Assembly (NCBI GenBank): GCA_015654605.1
Contig: JAATGO010000133.1
Location: 1 to 8,123, forward strand
DNA from: Betaproteobacteria bacterium
Lineage (GTDB): Bacteria; Pseudomonadota; Gammaproteobacteria; Burkholderiales; Burkholderiaceae
DNA length: 8,123 nucleotides
Direction of reading: 5' to 3'
The translations under genes were made by a program, and so were the position numbers. Below the pieces are notes generated by a model. That model saw only the letters and a program-made list of their open reading frames with translations. It was not told the DNA's origin and made no database searches. This document shows positions 1 to 6,704 of the stretch, in pieces; position 1 is the stretch's first letter, and every line of letters starts with the position of its first letter.

Positions 1-982
1 CACCAAAAGAAGTAAAGTGGCAGTTAACATCTGTTTGCCGATAACGCGTTTTGGCTGACAGAGCAGAGCGTTGTGGTGGCGTGCCTGCAATCCAGCTGGC
101 TTGGCCGCAGGTCAATGAGGAGGATAGCAGCCAAGGATGGTCGTGTCCCTGTACGATATAAAGTGTATTGGTAGCGATGTCTTTGCGTGCGACATACCAG
201 GCATCACTATTACCATCTGCATTTTGATGTGCTTTGAGACCACCTAGACCGATACCCTTGCGTTGTCCTAATGTGTAAAAACTTAATCCGACGTGTTCAC
301 CTACAGTAATACCGTCGGGCGTTTTCATCGGCCCTGGTTGATAAGACAGGTAACGATTGAGGAATTCTCGGAATGGGCGCTCGCCAATAAAGCAGATTCC
401 CGTTGAATCTTTTTTCGTGGCATTGGGTAGCTGTAATTGCTGAGCGATTTTACGCACCTGGGTTTTGTGGATTTCTCCCAAAGGAAATAGGGTTTTTGAT
501 AGCTGTGTCTGGTTAAGTCGATGTAGGAAATAACTTTGATCCTTACTGGCATCCATGGCCTTGAGTAAGGCAAAGCTACTATCTGAATTTTCTTGCACTC
601 GGGCATAATGTCCTGTGGCAATGAAATCGGCGCCCAAGGTAAACGCATGGTCAAGAAATGCTTTGAACTTTATTTCTGCGTTACACAGCACATCCGGGTT
701 CGGAGTGCGTCCTGCCTGATATTCCCGCAGAAATTCCGAAAATACACGGTCTTTATATTCTGTTGCGAAATTGACTGCTTCAATATCCACGCCAATGACG
801 TCAGCAACACTGACTGCGTCTATCCAGTCCTGGCGAGTTGAACAGTATTCGGAATCGTCATCGTCTTCCCAGTTTTTCATGAATAGACCGATGACTTCAT
901 ATCCTTGCTCTTTCAGTAACCATGCGGACACTGACGAATCGACGCCACCTGACATACCAATGACGACTCTTTTTTTAGCCAT
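1..982 (-). CDS. mnmA: tRNA-specific 2-thiouridylase MnmA, C-terminus cut by window edge
   Basis: MnmA adenylates and then thiolates U34 of the tRNAs for Lys, Glu and Gln, using sulfur from the IscS/Tus relay (family knowledge), in the cytoplasm. The visible 327 residues begin [13 protein letters not shown]. The PP-loop ATP site GMSGGVDSS is at residues 9-17. The two catalytic cysteines are present: C100 in NPDVLCNAE and C197 in STGICFIGE, with the same spacing as in the E. coli enzyme. The tRNA-binding segments GRTPNPD and [12 protein letters not shown] are also present. E. coli MnmA is about 368 residues, so roughly 40 C-terminal residues lie off the left edge. The ATG at 982 overlaps the end of nudJ in ATGGCTAA (975-982), which suggests translational coupling. 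The reading frame is intact throughout. Identification is secure. Confidence 0.97.
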   Translation of the reverse strand, partial: MAKKRVVIGMSGGVDSSVSAWLLKEQGYEVIGLFMKNWEDDDDSEYCSTRQDWIDAVSVADVIGVDIEAVNFATEYKDRVFSEFLREYQAGRTPNPDVLCNAEIKFKAFLDHAFTLGADFIATGHYARVQENSDSSFALLKAMDASKDQSYFLHRLNQTQLSKTLFPLGEIHKTQVRKIAQQLQLPNATKKDSTGICFIGERPFREFLNRYLSYQPGPMKTPDGITVGEHVGLSFYTLGQRKGIGLGGLKAHQNADGNSDAWYVARKDIATNTLYIVQGHDHPWLLSSSLTCGQASWIAGTPPQRSALSAKTRYRQTDVNCHFTSFG

Positions 983-1475
983 GATGAGACTCCTGTGTGC
1001 TTGTTTCTGCGTGCAGTATGCTCAATGGAGTCCGCTGTCCATGCAGGTAATCATCGATACATTGCAGTACCAATGCGCTGCGGTGTATTGCACGGCTTGT
1101 TGTCAGCTCATCATATGACATCCAGCGCGTGCGTATGATGCCTGTATCCAACACCCGGTCATGTTGGCGTCCCAGGTCTCCTGTAAAGGCGAAGCGCAAA
1201 TACGTTGTTGTGCCTATGTCATGACGCAAGGAGGCAACATGGTCCGACATATAAATGCCGACGATAGACGTAGGAAGAAAATCGTAGGCGGATTCCTCAA
1301 GGGTTTCGCGAACAATGGCATCTGTCAGCGATTCTCCTTGTTCTAGATGCCCTGCGGGCTGATTGATGCGCAAGCCATCACGCGTATGTTCTTCAACCAT
1401 GAGGAATTGGTGATTGCGCTCAATGATTGCTGCAACGGTAACAGAGGGCTTCCAAACGTGAGTCATATCTTCCAT
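975..1475 (-). CDS. nudJ: Nudix phosphatase, NudJ type
   Basis: This is a small Nudix hydrolase. NudJ of E. coli removes phosphate from nucleoside di- and triphosphates and from the thiamine precursor HMP-PP (family knowledge). The 166-residue protein has the Nudix box at residues 42-64: G42, E48, then RET at 56-58 and EE at 60-61, which supply the metal ligands. The usual glycine two residues after the last EE is alanine (A63). The motif NQPAGHLE just before the box is typical of NudJ. It is the first gene of a nudJ-mnmA unit, the same neighbour order as in E. coli. The start could be the ATG at 1475 or, more likely, the one at 1466 (MTHVWKP): AGAAAG lies 9 bases ahead of the second but directly abuts the first. 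The physiological substrate cannot be read from sequence. Confidence 0.9.
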   Translation of the reverse strand: MEDMTHVWKPSVTVAAIIERNHQFLMVEEHTRDGLRINQPAGHLEQGESLTDAIVRETLEESAYDFLPTSIVGIYMSDHVASLRHDIGTTTYLRFAFTGDLGRQHDRVLDTGIIRTRWMSYDELTTSRAIHRSALVLQCIDDYLHGQRTPLSILHAETSTQESHHG

Positions 1476-1846
1476 CTTTCTAGAGCGCCCTCATGAGAAT
1501 GAGAGAATGCGCTCGAATAAGGCATTATTTTACCGCGGAGACAGAAAGAAGGTGGTTTTATGCTATTCCCATACCATTTATCGAAGCTATTTAGGTCTGG
1601 ATGTGAGTAAGGGGGTGTCAGGTAGTGTTGAATTTGATGTTTTAAGTGTAAGATTCCAGGGCGAATACAGAATGGAATGAAAATATAAGTATGGTTATCG
1701 TATATGTGTGCAAGTATGCATATCACGCATCAGTATTGTTTTAGTTCGTCGCTTTAGTTTGAGGTGGCTTTTGCAACAGTATTGATGGGAGTTGTGTTAC
1801 TGCCAGTTTGGGAGTGTGGCGCGACTTGCGCTTTATTTCAAACAAG

Positions 1847-1885
1847 TGCATTCTCACACGCAAATATGGATCGAATGCATTCTCA
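1847..1885 (+). repeat. 10-base direct repeat ahead of pntAA
   Basis: The word TGCATTCTCA occurs at 1847-1856 and again at 1876-1885, with starts 29 bases apart, just upstream of the pntAA ribosome binding site. The position suits a regulator binding site or an element in the pnt leader, but its function is inference only. Confidence 0.5.
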
Positions 1886-1889
1886 AAAT

Positions 1890-1894
1890 AGGAG
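1890..1894 (+). promoter_or_regulatory. Ribosome binding site of pntAA
   Basis: AGGAG lies 6 bases ahead of the ATG at 1901. This fixes that codon as the start, matching the normal N-terminus of the transhydrogenase alpha-1 subunit. Confidence 0.8.
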
Positions 1895-1900
1895 TTCTTA

Positions 1901-3016
1901 ATGAGGCTAGGTGTTCCCGTAGAAAGTTGGGAAGGCGAGACCCGTGTAGCTGTTACGCCGGAGACGGTCAAAAAGCTAGTTGCGGCAAAGCATCAGGTCG
2001 TAATCGAGGCGGGTGCTGGCGTGCGTTCCAGCATCACCGATGATGCTTATGTGGCTGCCGGTGCGACCATTGCTGCGGCAGGTGACGTGTACGCTGCGGA
2101 TGTTATTCTTAAGGTACGCGCGCCTAATGCGCAGGAACGGGCGCAACTTAAGTCGGGCACCGCCGTTATCGGCATGCTCAATCCCTTTAATATAGACAAT
2201 ATTGCAGCCATGGCAACGGCAGGATTGACCGCTTTTGCGCTAGAAGCAGCACCGCGTACTACGCGGGCACAAGCGATGGATGTTTTATCATCGCAGGCGA
2301 ATATTGCGGGATATAAGGCGGTCTTGATGGCAGCCAATACGTATCAGCGTTTTATGCCAATGCTGATGACTGCTGCTGGGACTGTCAAGGCAGCACGCGT
2401 ATTGATTATGGGGGCCGGTGTGGCAGGCTTACAGGCGATTGCAACGGCCAAACGTTTAGGTGCTGTGATTGAGGCATCGGATGTGCGCCCTGCAGTGAAG
2501 GAACAGATTGAGTCGCTAGGAGCCAAATTTTTGGATGTGCCGTTTATCACTGACGAAGAGAAAGAAATTGCTCAAGGTGTGGGTGGATATGCTCGCCCTA
2601 TGCCCGCAGACTGGATGCGACGCCAGGCAGAATTAGTCCATGAGCGTGCTAAGCAGGCCGATATTATCATTACGACCGCGTTGATTCCTGGGCGTAAGGC
2701 TCCGGTTTTGATCAGTGAGGAAACCGTCAAGGTCATGAAGCCTGGTTCTGTGATTCTGGATATGGCCGTTGACCAGGGGGGGAATTGCCCGTTGTCGGAA
2801 GCGGGTAAGACAGTGATCAAGCATGGCGTGCACATCATTGGCGAGGGAAATCTGGCTGCGCTGGTTGCTGCCGATGCCTCTGCATTGTATGCGCGAAATG
2901 TGCTGGATTTTATGAAGTTAATTGTGGATGCTGATGGCAACATGGTGATTAATCAAGACGATGATATCGTCGCTGCTACCTTGCTGTGTCGTGGTGGTGA
3001 AATATTGCGCAAATAA
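1901..3016 (+). CDS. pntAA: NAD(P) transhydrogenase subunit alpha part 1 (NAD-binding domain I)
   Basis: This is the soluble NAD(H)-binding subunit of the proton-translocating transhydrogenase, which reduces NADP+ with NADH using the proton gradient. It has 371 residues, close to the roughly 380 of the separate domain I subunit in three-subunit enzymes such as that of Rhodospirillum rubrum. The N-terminal half has RVAVTPETV at 15-23. The RQD loop appears as R119, Q124 and D127, before VLSSQANIAGY. The NAD-binding Rossmann segment MGAGVAGLQAIATAKRLGA runs from 170 to 188, followed by the acidic D194 of ASDVR. The mobile loop region GVGGYARPM is at 226-234, and TTALIPGRKAPVL at 258-270. There are no membrane segments, so it is peripheral and must assemble with PntAB and PntB encoded downstream. 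It is unusual that panD, not pntAB, follows it, after 18 bases. Confidence 0.97.
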   Translation: MRLGVPVESWEGETRVAVTPETVKKLVAAKHQVVIEAGAGVRSSITDDAYVAAGATIAAAGDVYAADVILKVRAPNAQERAQLKSGTAVIGMLNPFNIDNIAAMATAGLTAFALEAAPRTTRAQAMDVLSSQANIAGYKAVLMAANTYQRFMPMLMTAAGTVKAARVLIMGAGVAGLQAIATAKRLGAVIEASDVRPAVKEQIESLGAKFLDVPFITDEEKEIAQGVGGYARPMPADWMRRQAELVHERAKQADIIITTALIPGRKAPVLISEETVKVMKPGSVILDMAVDQGGNCPLSEAGKTVIKHGVHIIGEGNLAALVAADASALYARNVLDFMKLIVDADGNMVINQDDDIVAATLLCRGGEILRK

Positions 3017-3022
3017 TTGTGC

Positions 3023-3030
3023 GGAAAGAG
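3023..3030 (+). promoter_or_regulatory. Ribosome binding site deciding the panD start
   Basis: GGAAAGAG lies 4 bases ahead of the ATG at 3035. It favours that codon over the in-frame TTG at 3017, which directly follows the pntAA stop and has no such site. Confidence 0.65.
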
Positions 3031-3034
3031 TTTT

Positions 3035-3397
3035 ATGCAACGTATTATCCTGCGCGCAAAAATCCATCGCGCAACAGTGACTCAATGTGATCTGAATTAT
3101 GAAGGTTCATGTGGCATAGATGAAGACTTGCTGGAAGCCGCCGACATTCGTGAATTTGAAAAAATAGAGTTGTACAATATTAATAACGGCGAGAGATTTT
3201 CTACTTATGCGATTCGTGGTCAGCGCGGTAGTGGCGAGATTTCTCTTAATGGTGCGGCAGCACGTTGTGCGCATCTGGGGGATTTGATGATTATTTGTAC
3301 TTACGCACCGATGCCAGAAGAAGAGGTTGTTAATTACAAACCTAAGATTGTTTTTGTCGACGAGCGTAACCATATTACCAGTCTGAAAAATACGTAG
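3035..3397 (+). CDS. panD: Aspartate 1-decarboxylase proenzyme
   Basis: PanD converts L-aspartate to beta-alanine, the precursor of pantothenate and coenzyme A. It is a pyruvoyl enzyme that cuts itself between Gly24 and Ser25, and the serine becomes the pyruvoyl group (family knowledge). The 120-residue product has the cleavage site YEGSC at 22-26, with G24 and S25 at the canonical positions. Active-site residues K9, H11, Y22, R54, T57 and Y58 are all in register with the E. coli enzyme, and the NGAAA motif is at 72-76. The length is a little under the 126 of E. coli. The ATG at 3035 gives the standard N-terminus [16 protein letters not shown]. It sits 18 bases after pntAA and 87 before pntAB, so it is probably co-transcribed with the transhydrogenase genes. 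No maturation factor gene (panM/panZ) is visible nearby. Confidence 0.97.
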   Translation: MQRIILRAKIHRATVTQCDLNYEGSCGIDEDLLEAADIREFEKIELYNINNGERFSTYAIRGQRGSGEISLNGAAARCAHLGDLMIICTYAPMPEEEVVNYKPKIVFVDERNHITSLKNT

Positions 3398-3406
3398 TAC
3401 GTCCGA

Positions 3407-3420
3407 GGTGGGGTTCCACC
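3407..3420 (+). other. Small hairpin after panD
   Basis: GGTGG (3407-3411) and CCACC (3416-3420) form a 5-base GC-rich stem with a 4-base loop, 9 bases after the panD stop. No T-run follows, so it is not a standard terminator. It could mark RNA processing or slow transcription inside the operon. Confidence 0.35.
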
Positions 3421-3437
3421 ATTCACCACATCAAGAC

Positions 3438-3455
3438 TGCCGGCAATGTTCGGCA
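3438..3455 (+). other. Second small hairpin ahead of pntAB
   Basis: TGCCG (3438-3442) and CGGCA (3451-3455) can pair around an 8-base loop, 16 bases ahead of the pntAB ribosome binding site. The short word CGGCAA is also repeated here, at 3441-3446 and 3451-3456. No T-run follows. A role in pntAB expression is only a guess. Confidence 0.3.
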
Positions 3456-3471
3456 ACTACTTTCCAACCAG

Positions 3472-3477
3472 AAGGAG
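3472..3477 (+). promoter_or_regulatory. Ribosome binding site deciding the pntAB start
   Basis: AAGGAG stands 7 bases ahead of the ATG at 3485. An in-frame ATG exists at 3446, but it would add 13 residues ([13 protein letters not shown]) and place this strong site inside the gene. The start at 3485 is therefore preferred. Confidence 0.85.
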
Positions 3478-3484
3478 TCGTATT

Positions 3485-3808
3485 ATGGAAGTCAGCCATA
3501 CCGTCATTAATCTGATCATTTTTGTGTTGGCAATTTATGTTGGTTACCACGTGGTCTGGACAGTAACACCTGCATTGCACACTCCTTTGATGGCAGTGAC
3601 CAATGCTATTTCTGCCATCATCATTATTGGAGCCATGCTGGCAGCAGGATTGACAGAAGGGCTCGTAGGACAGATTGCCGGGACATTGGCGGTGGCGTTG
3701 GCAGCGGTGAATGTTTTTGGTGGCTTCATGGTGACGCAGAGGATGCTGGAAATGTTCAGAAAAAAAGAGCCTAAAGCCAAGCTTGATAAGTCTGGAGAAT
3801 CAGCATGA
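3485..3808 (+). CDS. pntAB: NAD(P) transhydrogenase subunit alpha part 2 (membrane)
   Basis: This small integral membrane subunit contributes the alpha-side helices of the proton channel (domain II) of the transhydrogenase. The 107-residue product has three hydrophobic segments, at about 6-26, 40-58 and 61-83. The conserved [20 protein letters not shown] stretch lies between and into the second. A short charged tail ([17 protein letters not shown]) remains in the cytoplasm. The length agrees with the separate PntAB of three-subunit enzymes. In E. coli this part is fused to the NAD domain as a single PntA. Its TGA stop overlaps the pntB start in ATGA (3805-3808), so the two are translationally coupled. 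The upstream neighbour is panD rather than pntAA, with an 87-base gap that holds two small hairpins. Confidence 0.96.
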   Translation: MEVSHTVINLIIFVLAIYVGYHVVWTVTPALHTPLMAVTNAISAIIIIGAMLAAGLTEGLVGQIAGTLAVALAAVNVFGGFMVTQRMLEMFRKKEPKAKLDKSGESA

Positions 3809-5238
3809 ACATGAATCTCGTGACTTTGCTGTATCTGGTGGCATCGGTATGTTTTATTCAGGCATTGAAGGGTTTGTCGCATCCATCAACGGCGCGCCGT
3901 GGTAATGCTTTTGGTATTGCAGGAATGGTGATTGCCGTATTGACGACGATCGCCTTGATCGTCAAGTTGAAAGAAACGTTGCCTACTTTTGGCATGGGTC
4001 TTTGGTTAATTGTTATCGGTGTGGTCGTGGGAGGGAGCATTGGTGCGGTGTTGGCGCGTCGAGTGGAAATGACAAAAATGCCCGAGTTGGTAGCAGCTAT
4101 GCATTCGCTCATCGGGCTGGCGGCCGTATGTATTGCGGTCGCTGCGGTGGCAGAACCTTGGGCATTCAATATTGTCAGCCATGGAGAACTCATTCCAGTC
4201 GGAAACAGGATTGAATTGTTTATTGGGACCTTTGTTGGCGCGGTGACATTTTCTGGATCGGTGATCGCTTTTGGTAAGTTATCTGGGAAATATAAATTCC
4301 GTTTGTTCCAGGGGGCACCAGTCAGTTTCAATGGCCAGCATTTCTTTAATCTGTTGTTGGCACTGGCCATGATCGGTTTCGGCATTATCTTTGTGTTGAC
4401 GCAACAGTGGTTACCATTCGTCGTGATGGCAGCAATTGCCTTTGTGCTTGGGGTGCTGATCATCATCCCTATTGGTGGAGCTGATATGCCGGTGGTGGTC
4501 TCGATGCTCAACAGTTATTCGGGTTGGGCAGCGGCAGGGATTGGATTTTCATTGAATAATGCGATGCTCATTATCGCTGGGTCATTGGTAGGTTCCAGTG
4601 GTGCCATTTTGTCCTACATCATGTGTAAGGCGATGAATCGTTCATTCTTCAATGTCATTATGGGCGGTTTTGGTGGCGAAACCGCTGCAGCGTCCAGTGG
4701 CGTTCAGGAACAACGTCCTGTCAAGTCAGGCTCTGCAGATGACGCGGCATTTTTGATGAGCAATGCGGAAAGTGTGATCATTGTGCCGGGCTATGGTCTG
4801 GCCGTTGCGCGTGCGCAGCATGCACTGAAAGAACTAACAACCAAGCTGACGGCCAAGGGTGTGGATGTCAAATACGCGATCCATCCGGTAGCAGGGCGTA
4901 TGCCGGGGCATATGAATGTGTTGCTGGCAGAAGCGGAAGTGCCCTACGATCAAGTGGTGGAGATGGAAGATATCAATAGTGAGTTTGGACAGACGGATGT
5001 TGTATTAGTTGTAGGTGCTAATGATGTTGTTAATCCTGCGGCAAGAGATCCAAAGTCACCAATTGCAGGTATGCCAATTCTGGAAGTCTATAAAGCCAAG
5101 ACCGTGATCGTGAATAAGCGTTCAATGGCAGCAGGTTATGCTGGCCTCGACAATGAATTATTTTATATGGATAAGACAATGATGGTTTTTGGCGATGCTA
5201 AAAAAGTGATTGAGGATATGGTCAAGGCTGTGGAATAG
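3805..5238 (+). CDS. pntB: NAD(P) transhydrogenase subunit beta
   Basis: The beta subunit carries most of the proton-translocating membrane domain (II) and the NADP(H)-binding domain III. It has 477 residues, in line with the roughly 460 of E. coli PntB. Hydrophobic helices fill residues 5-275. H100 in [10 protein letters not shown] corresponds to the key E. coli His91, and D227 and N236 in [20 protein letters not shown] correspond to Asp213 and Asn222. The hinge [16 protein letters not shown] (277-292) leads to domain III, which has the NADP fingerprint [12 protein letters not shown] (328-339), the segment [21 protein letters not shown] (358-377, near) and [17 protein letters not shown] (438-454). 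GGAGA (3794-3798) precedes the ATG at 3805, and a second ATG lies at 3811. The frame is intact and all key residues are present. Confidence 0.97.
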   Translation: MNMNLVTLLYLVASVCFIQALKGLSHPSTARRGNAFGIAGMVIAVLTTIALIVKLKETLPTFGMGLWLIVIGVVVGGSIGAVLARRVEMTKMPELVAAMHSLIGLAAVCIAVAAVAEPWAFNIVSHGELIPVGNRIELFIGTFVGAVTFSGSVIAFGKLSGKYKFRLFQGAPVSFNGQHFFNLLLALAMIGFGIIFVLTQQWLPFVVMAAIAFVLGVLIIIPIGGADMPVVVSMLNSYSGWAAAGIGFSLNNAMLIIAGSLVGSSGAILSYIMCKAMNRSFFNVIMGGFGGETAAASSGVQEQRPVKSGSADDAAFLMSNAESVIIVPGYGLAVARAQHALKELTTKLTAKGVDVKYAIHPVAGRMPGHMNVLLAEAEVPYDQVVEMEDINSEFGQTDVVLVVGANDVVNPAARDPKSPIAGMPILEVYKAKTVIVNKRSMAAGYAGLDNELFYMDKTMMVFGDAKKVIEDMVKAVE

Positions 5239-5242
5239 TAAG

Positions 5243-5283
5243 TTTGTTGAATCTATTTGCGGTCCGTTAATAGATTCAATAAG
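5243..5283 (+). terminator. Long hairpin after pntB, probable 3' end of the pnt transcript
   Basis: TTGAATCTATT (5247-5257) and AATAGATTCAA (5269-5279) are perfect 11-base inverted repeats around an 11-base loop. The stem can grow to 15 pairs (5243-5257 with 5269-5283) if two G-U pairs are allowed. It begins 5 bases after the pntB stop. No T-run follows, so it is not a textbook intrinsic terminator. It could protect the mRNA 3' end or act together with Rho. Confidence 0.55.
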
Positions 5284-5652
5284 TGAGGCTAGCAGGATTG
5301 ACTGCTGAAAGTTGGCTTTACATTTTTCGCTATTTAAAAGAATGACAGAATGAAAAAAGCTGTTTTGATTATGTAAAAGTTGGAGGGAGATAGCGTTTGT
5401 TATTTCCCATAGCTTCCACCATTTCTTAAATTAAGAGAGCTGGCTGTTCATCGTCTCATGCGCATATTTTTGCTGTGGTAATTTGTATGATGATCCCCCT
5501 CCCGAGCTCGTATGTGTTTCTTGTAAAAGGTTTTTATTCACACAAAGCCGTCAGTAGGTGTGCTATACCTTCAGGTGGTTACAAATGCGTCCTCACTTTT
5601 CTCCATTACAACTACTATAAAATCGCTTCACTCCGAAAATAAAGTAACTGTA

Positions 5653-5676
5653 AAACCAGTATCAGAATGATGGTTT
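5653..5676. repeat. Short inverted repeat in the pntB-upp spacer
   Basis: AAACCA (5653-5658) and TGGTTT (5671-5676) are perfect inverted copies around a 12-base loop. Each overlaps a TGTAAA word. No function is recognised. Confidence 0.4.
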
Positions 5677-5691
5677 GTAAAAATAGTAAAT

Positions 5692-5762
5692 TAAGCAAGC
5701 GGATCTGTAAATGACTTGTAAAGACGGAGAATGAATTTACATCCATGCAGATTTCTTGCTTG
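5692..5762. repeat. Nested imperfect inverted repeat in the pntB-upp spacer
   Basis: Three nested arms pair: AAGCAAG (5693-5699) with CTTGCTT (5755-5761), ATCTG (5703-5707) with CAGAT (5748-5752), and TAAAT (5708-5712) with ATTTA (5735-5739). That gives 17 Watson-Crick pairs in about 70 bases, with a 3/2-base internal loop, an 8-base bulge and a 22-base end loop. Read on the minus strand, the outer arm is followed by AATTTACTATTTTT, a T-rich but imperfect tail, so it could end transcripts reading through from upp. A structured RNA or the remnant of a small element are alternatives. Confidence 0.45.
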
Positions 5763-5951
5763 TGATTAGCTCAAGGTGGCTATCAGGGATTGCATATTAG
5801 CTAAGTGTACTGAACCATATTCTTGGAATAAATAGTCCAGAAAAATATACCATTACATTGCATGATACCTGGAATGATAACGATGTCCTAATATGCCATT
5901 ACCTCACTATAAGCATTGTCAATGACGATAAATTTACTACCGAGGTGGTAC

Positions 5952-6599
5952 CTACTTAGTGCCAAATATCCGATCTCCAGCATCTCCCAGCCCCGGTACG
6001 ATATATGCATGTTCGTTAAGGTGGGAATCTAACGCCGCAATATACAGTTTGACGTCTGGATGTGCCTGTTGAAATACCGTTACACCTTCTGGTGCTGCGA
6101 CGAGTGCAACGAAGATGATCTGGTTGGCGGGCACGCCGTTCTGCTTCAAGACATCGACAGCATGCACGGCAGAGTTCCCGGTAGCGACCATTGGATCGCA
6201 CAGGATCATTGTGCGATCCTGTATATCAGGTAGGCGCACCAAGTATTCAACAGGGTGATGATTTTTATCACGGTAGACGCCGATATGCCCAACACGTGCA
6301 GAAGGAATTAGATCTAGCAAGCCATCACTCATGCCGATGCCAGCACGTAGTACAGGGACGACGGCGAGTTTTTTACCAGCAATGACTGGTGCATCATATG
6401 TTACCAGGGGCGTATCGATAGATTCGTTTGTTAATGGTAGATCACGGGTGATTTCATATCCCATGAGTAAGGTGATTTCACGCAAGAGCTCGCGGAAGGT
6501 ACGAGTTGATGTACGCTTGTCTCGCATATGTGTCAGTTTATGCTGAATCAAAGGATGGTCAAGTATGTAGAGATTGGGAAAGCGTGGATCTTGTTTCAT
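5952..6599 (-). CDS. upp: Uracil phosphoribosyltransferase
   Basis: Upp joins uracil to PRPP to give UMP, the main uracil salvage step, in the cytoplasm. The 215-residue protein matches the usual length of about 208. Visible landmarks are the N-terminal [17 protein letters not shown] (15-31), [15 protein letters not shown] (81-95), the PRPP-binding loop [10 protein letters not shown] (134-143), and the uracil-binding C-terminus [17 protein letters not shown] (199-215). The PRPP loop has N142 where E. coli and many others have glycine (ATGGS). The start at 6599 gives the standard N-terminus; the upstream GGGG is a weak and distant ribosome binding site. The gene is 105 bases after ubiH on the same strand but has its own likely promoter. 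No uracil permease gene is beside it. Confidence 0.97.
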   Translation of the reverse strand: MKQDPRFPNLYILDHPLIQHKLTHMRDKRTSTRTFRELLREITLLMGYEITRDLPLTNESIDTPLVTYDAPVIAGKKLAVVPVLRAGIGMSDGLLDLIPSARVGHIGVYRDKNHHPVEYLVRLPDIQDRTMILCDPMVATGNSAVHAVDVLKQNGVPANQIIFVALVAAPEGVTVFQQAHPDVKLYIAALDSHLNEHAYIVPGLGDAGDRIFGTK

Positions 6600-6659
6600 G
6601 TTGTTCTACCCCAAAAAATTGGATGAGGATGGTGGCCACTACGCTGACGATATGCTGGC

Positions 6660-6689
6660 ATCATAGTCGTGCGAGTGGTTAGATACCAA
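6660..6689 (-). promoter_or_regulatory. Probable sigma-70 promoter of upp
   Basis: On the minus strand, TTGGTA (6684-6689, four of six matches to the -35 consensus) is followed after 18 bases by TATGAT (6660-6665, five of six matches to -10). Transcription would begin near 6653, giving a leader of about 50 bases before the upp ATG. The leader contains the palindrome GTGGCCAC (6632-6639). The location between the ubiH stop and upp fits. Confidence 0.6.
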
Positions 6690-6704
6690 GACACGATTAT
6701 TATA

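Larger units (their letters stand above)
1476..1900. promoter_or_regulatory. Divergent control region between nudJ-mnmA and pntAA
   Basis: This 425-base spacer separates two genes that point away from each other, so promoters for both must lie here or in the flanking gene starts. I see no protein-like open frame. On the minus strand a TAAAAT hexamer (1527-1532) sits about 50 bases ahead of nudJ, but no convincing -35 box pairs with it. On the plus strand TTGAAT (1628-1633) and TAAGAT (1649-1654) are spaced only 15 bases apart, which is weak. Possible operator-like sequences are TGCA-AGTA-TGCA (1709-1720) and repeated copies of GCATTCTC near both gene starts. No rho-independent terminator or riboswitch was recognised. 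Confidence 0.5.
5239..5951. other. AT-rich spacer between converging pntB and upp, no confident gene
   Basis: This 713-base stretch lies between gene ends that face each other, so it needs no promoter, yet it is long. Sampled lines have about 28-38% GC, against roughly 45-55% in nearby genes. Frames are broken by stops, and the longest suggestive open piece is at 5801-5959. It contains a long hairpin right after pntB, a perfect odd palindrome CTTAAATTAAG (5425-5435), a hairpin AAACCA/TGGTTT (5653-5658, 5671-5676), a nested inverted repeat (5692-5762), and eight TGTAAA/TTTACA words. A lone TATAAAAT (5616-5623) resembles a -10 box without a -35. It may hold a decayed gene or an RNA gene, but neither can be shown from sequence alone. 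Confidence 0.6.

Noticed and set aside
325..654. 109-codon minus-strand open frame inside mnmA
   Set aside because: It is an alternative frame of mnmA. The MnmA frame on the same strand contains both catalytic cysteines across this region.
771..1118. 115-codon plus-strand open frame across the mnmA-nudJ junction
   Set aside because: It opposes two recognised genes and has an unlikely composition rich in Ser and Cys.
1628..1654. pntAA promoter from TTGAAT and TAAGAT
   Set aside because: The spacing of 15 bases is short, both boxes have only four matches, and the site is about 250 bases from the gene. It is mentioned in the spacer entry but not called.
1463..1726. 87-codon minus-strand open frame ahead of nudJ
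   Set aside because: It covers the control spacer and the nudJ start, has no ribosome binding site that I can see, and its translation is not protein-like.
2572..2943. 123-codon open frame on the minus strand inside pntAA
   Set aside because: It lies antisense within a well-conserved gene with every expected motif, so it is a shadow frame.
3446..3484. Upstream ATG start for pntAB
   Set aside because: It would add 13 charged and polar residues not typical of PntAB, and it would place the strong AAGGAG site inside the gene.
3858..4511. 217-codon open frame on the minus strand inside pntB
   Set aside because: It is antisense to a clear membrane protein gene. Its translation is rich in Thr, Ala, Ile and Pro, as expected from the complement of hydrophobic codons, and it resembles no family I know.
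5283..5376. Two tiny open frames: GTG at 5283 (20 codons) and ATG at 5350 (MKKAVLIM)
   Set aside because: Both are very short, lack a good ribosome binding site, and lie in AT-rich sequence where such frames arise by chance.
5593..5623. Promoter around TATAAAAT in the pntB-upp spacer
   Set aside because: The -10 match is good, but no acceptable -35 hexamer occurs 15-19 bases upstream and no gene follows.
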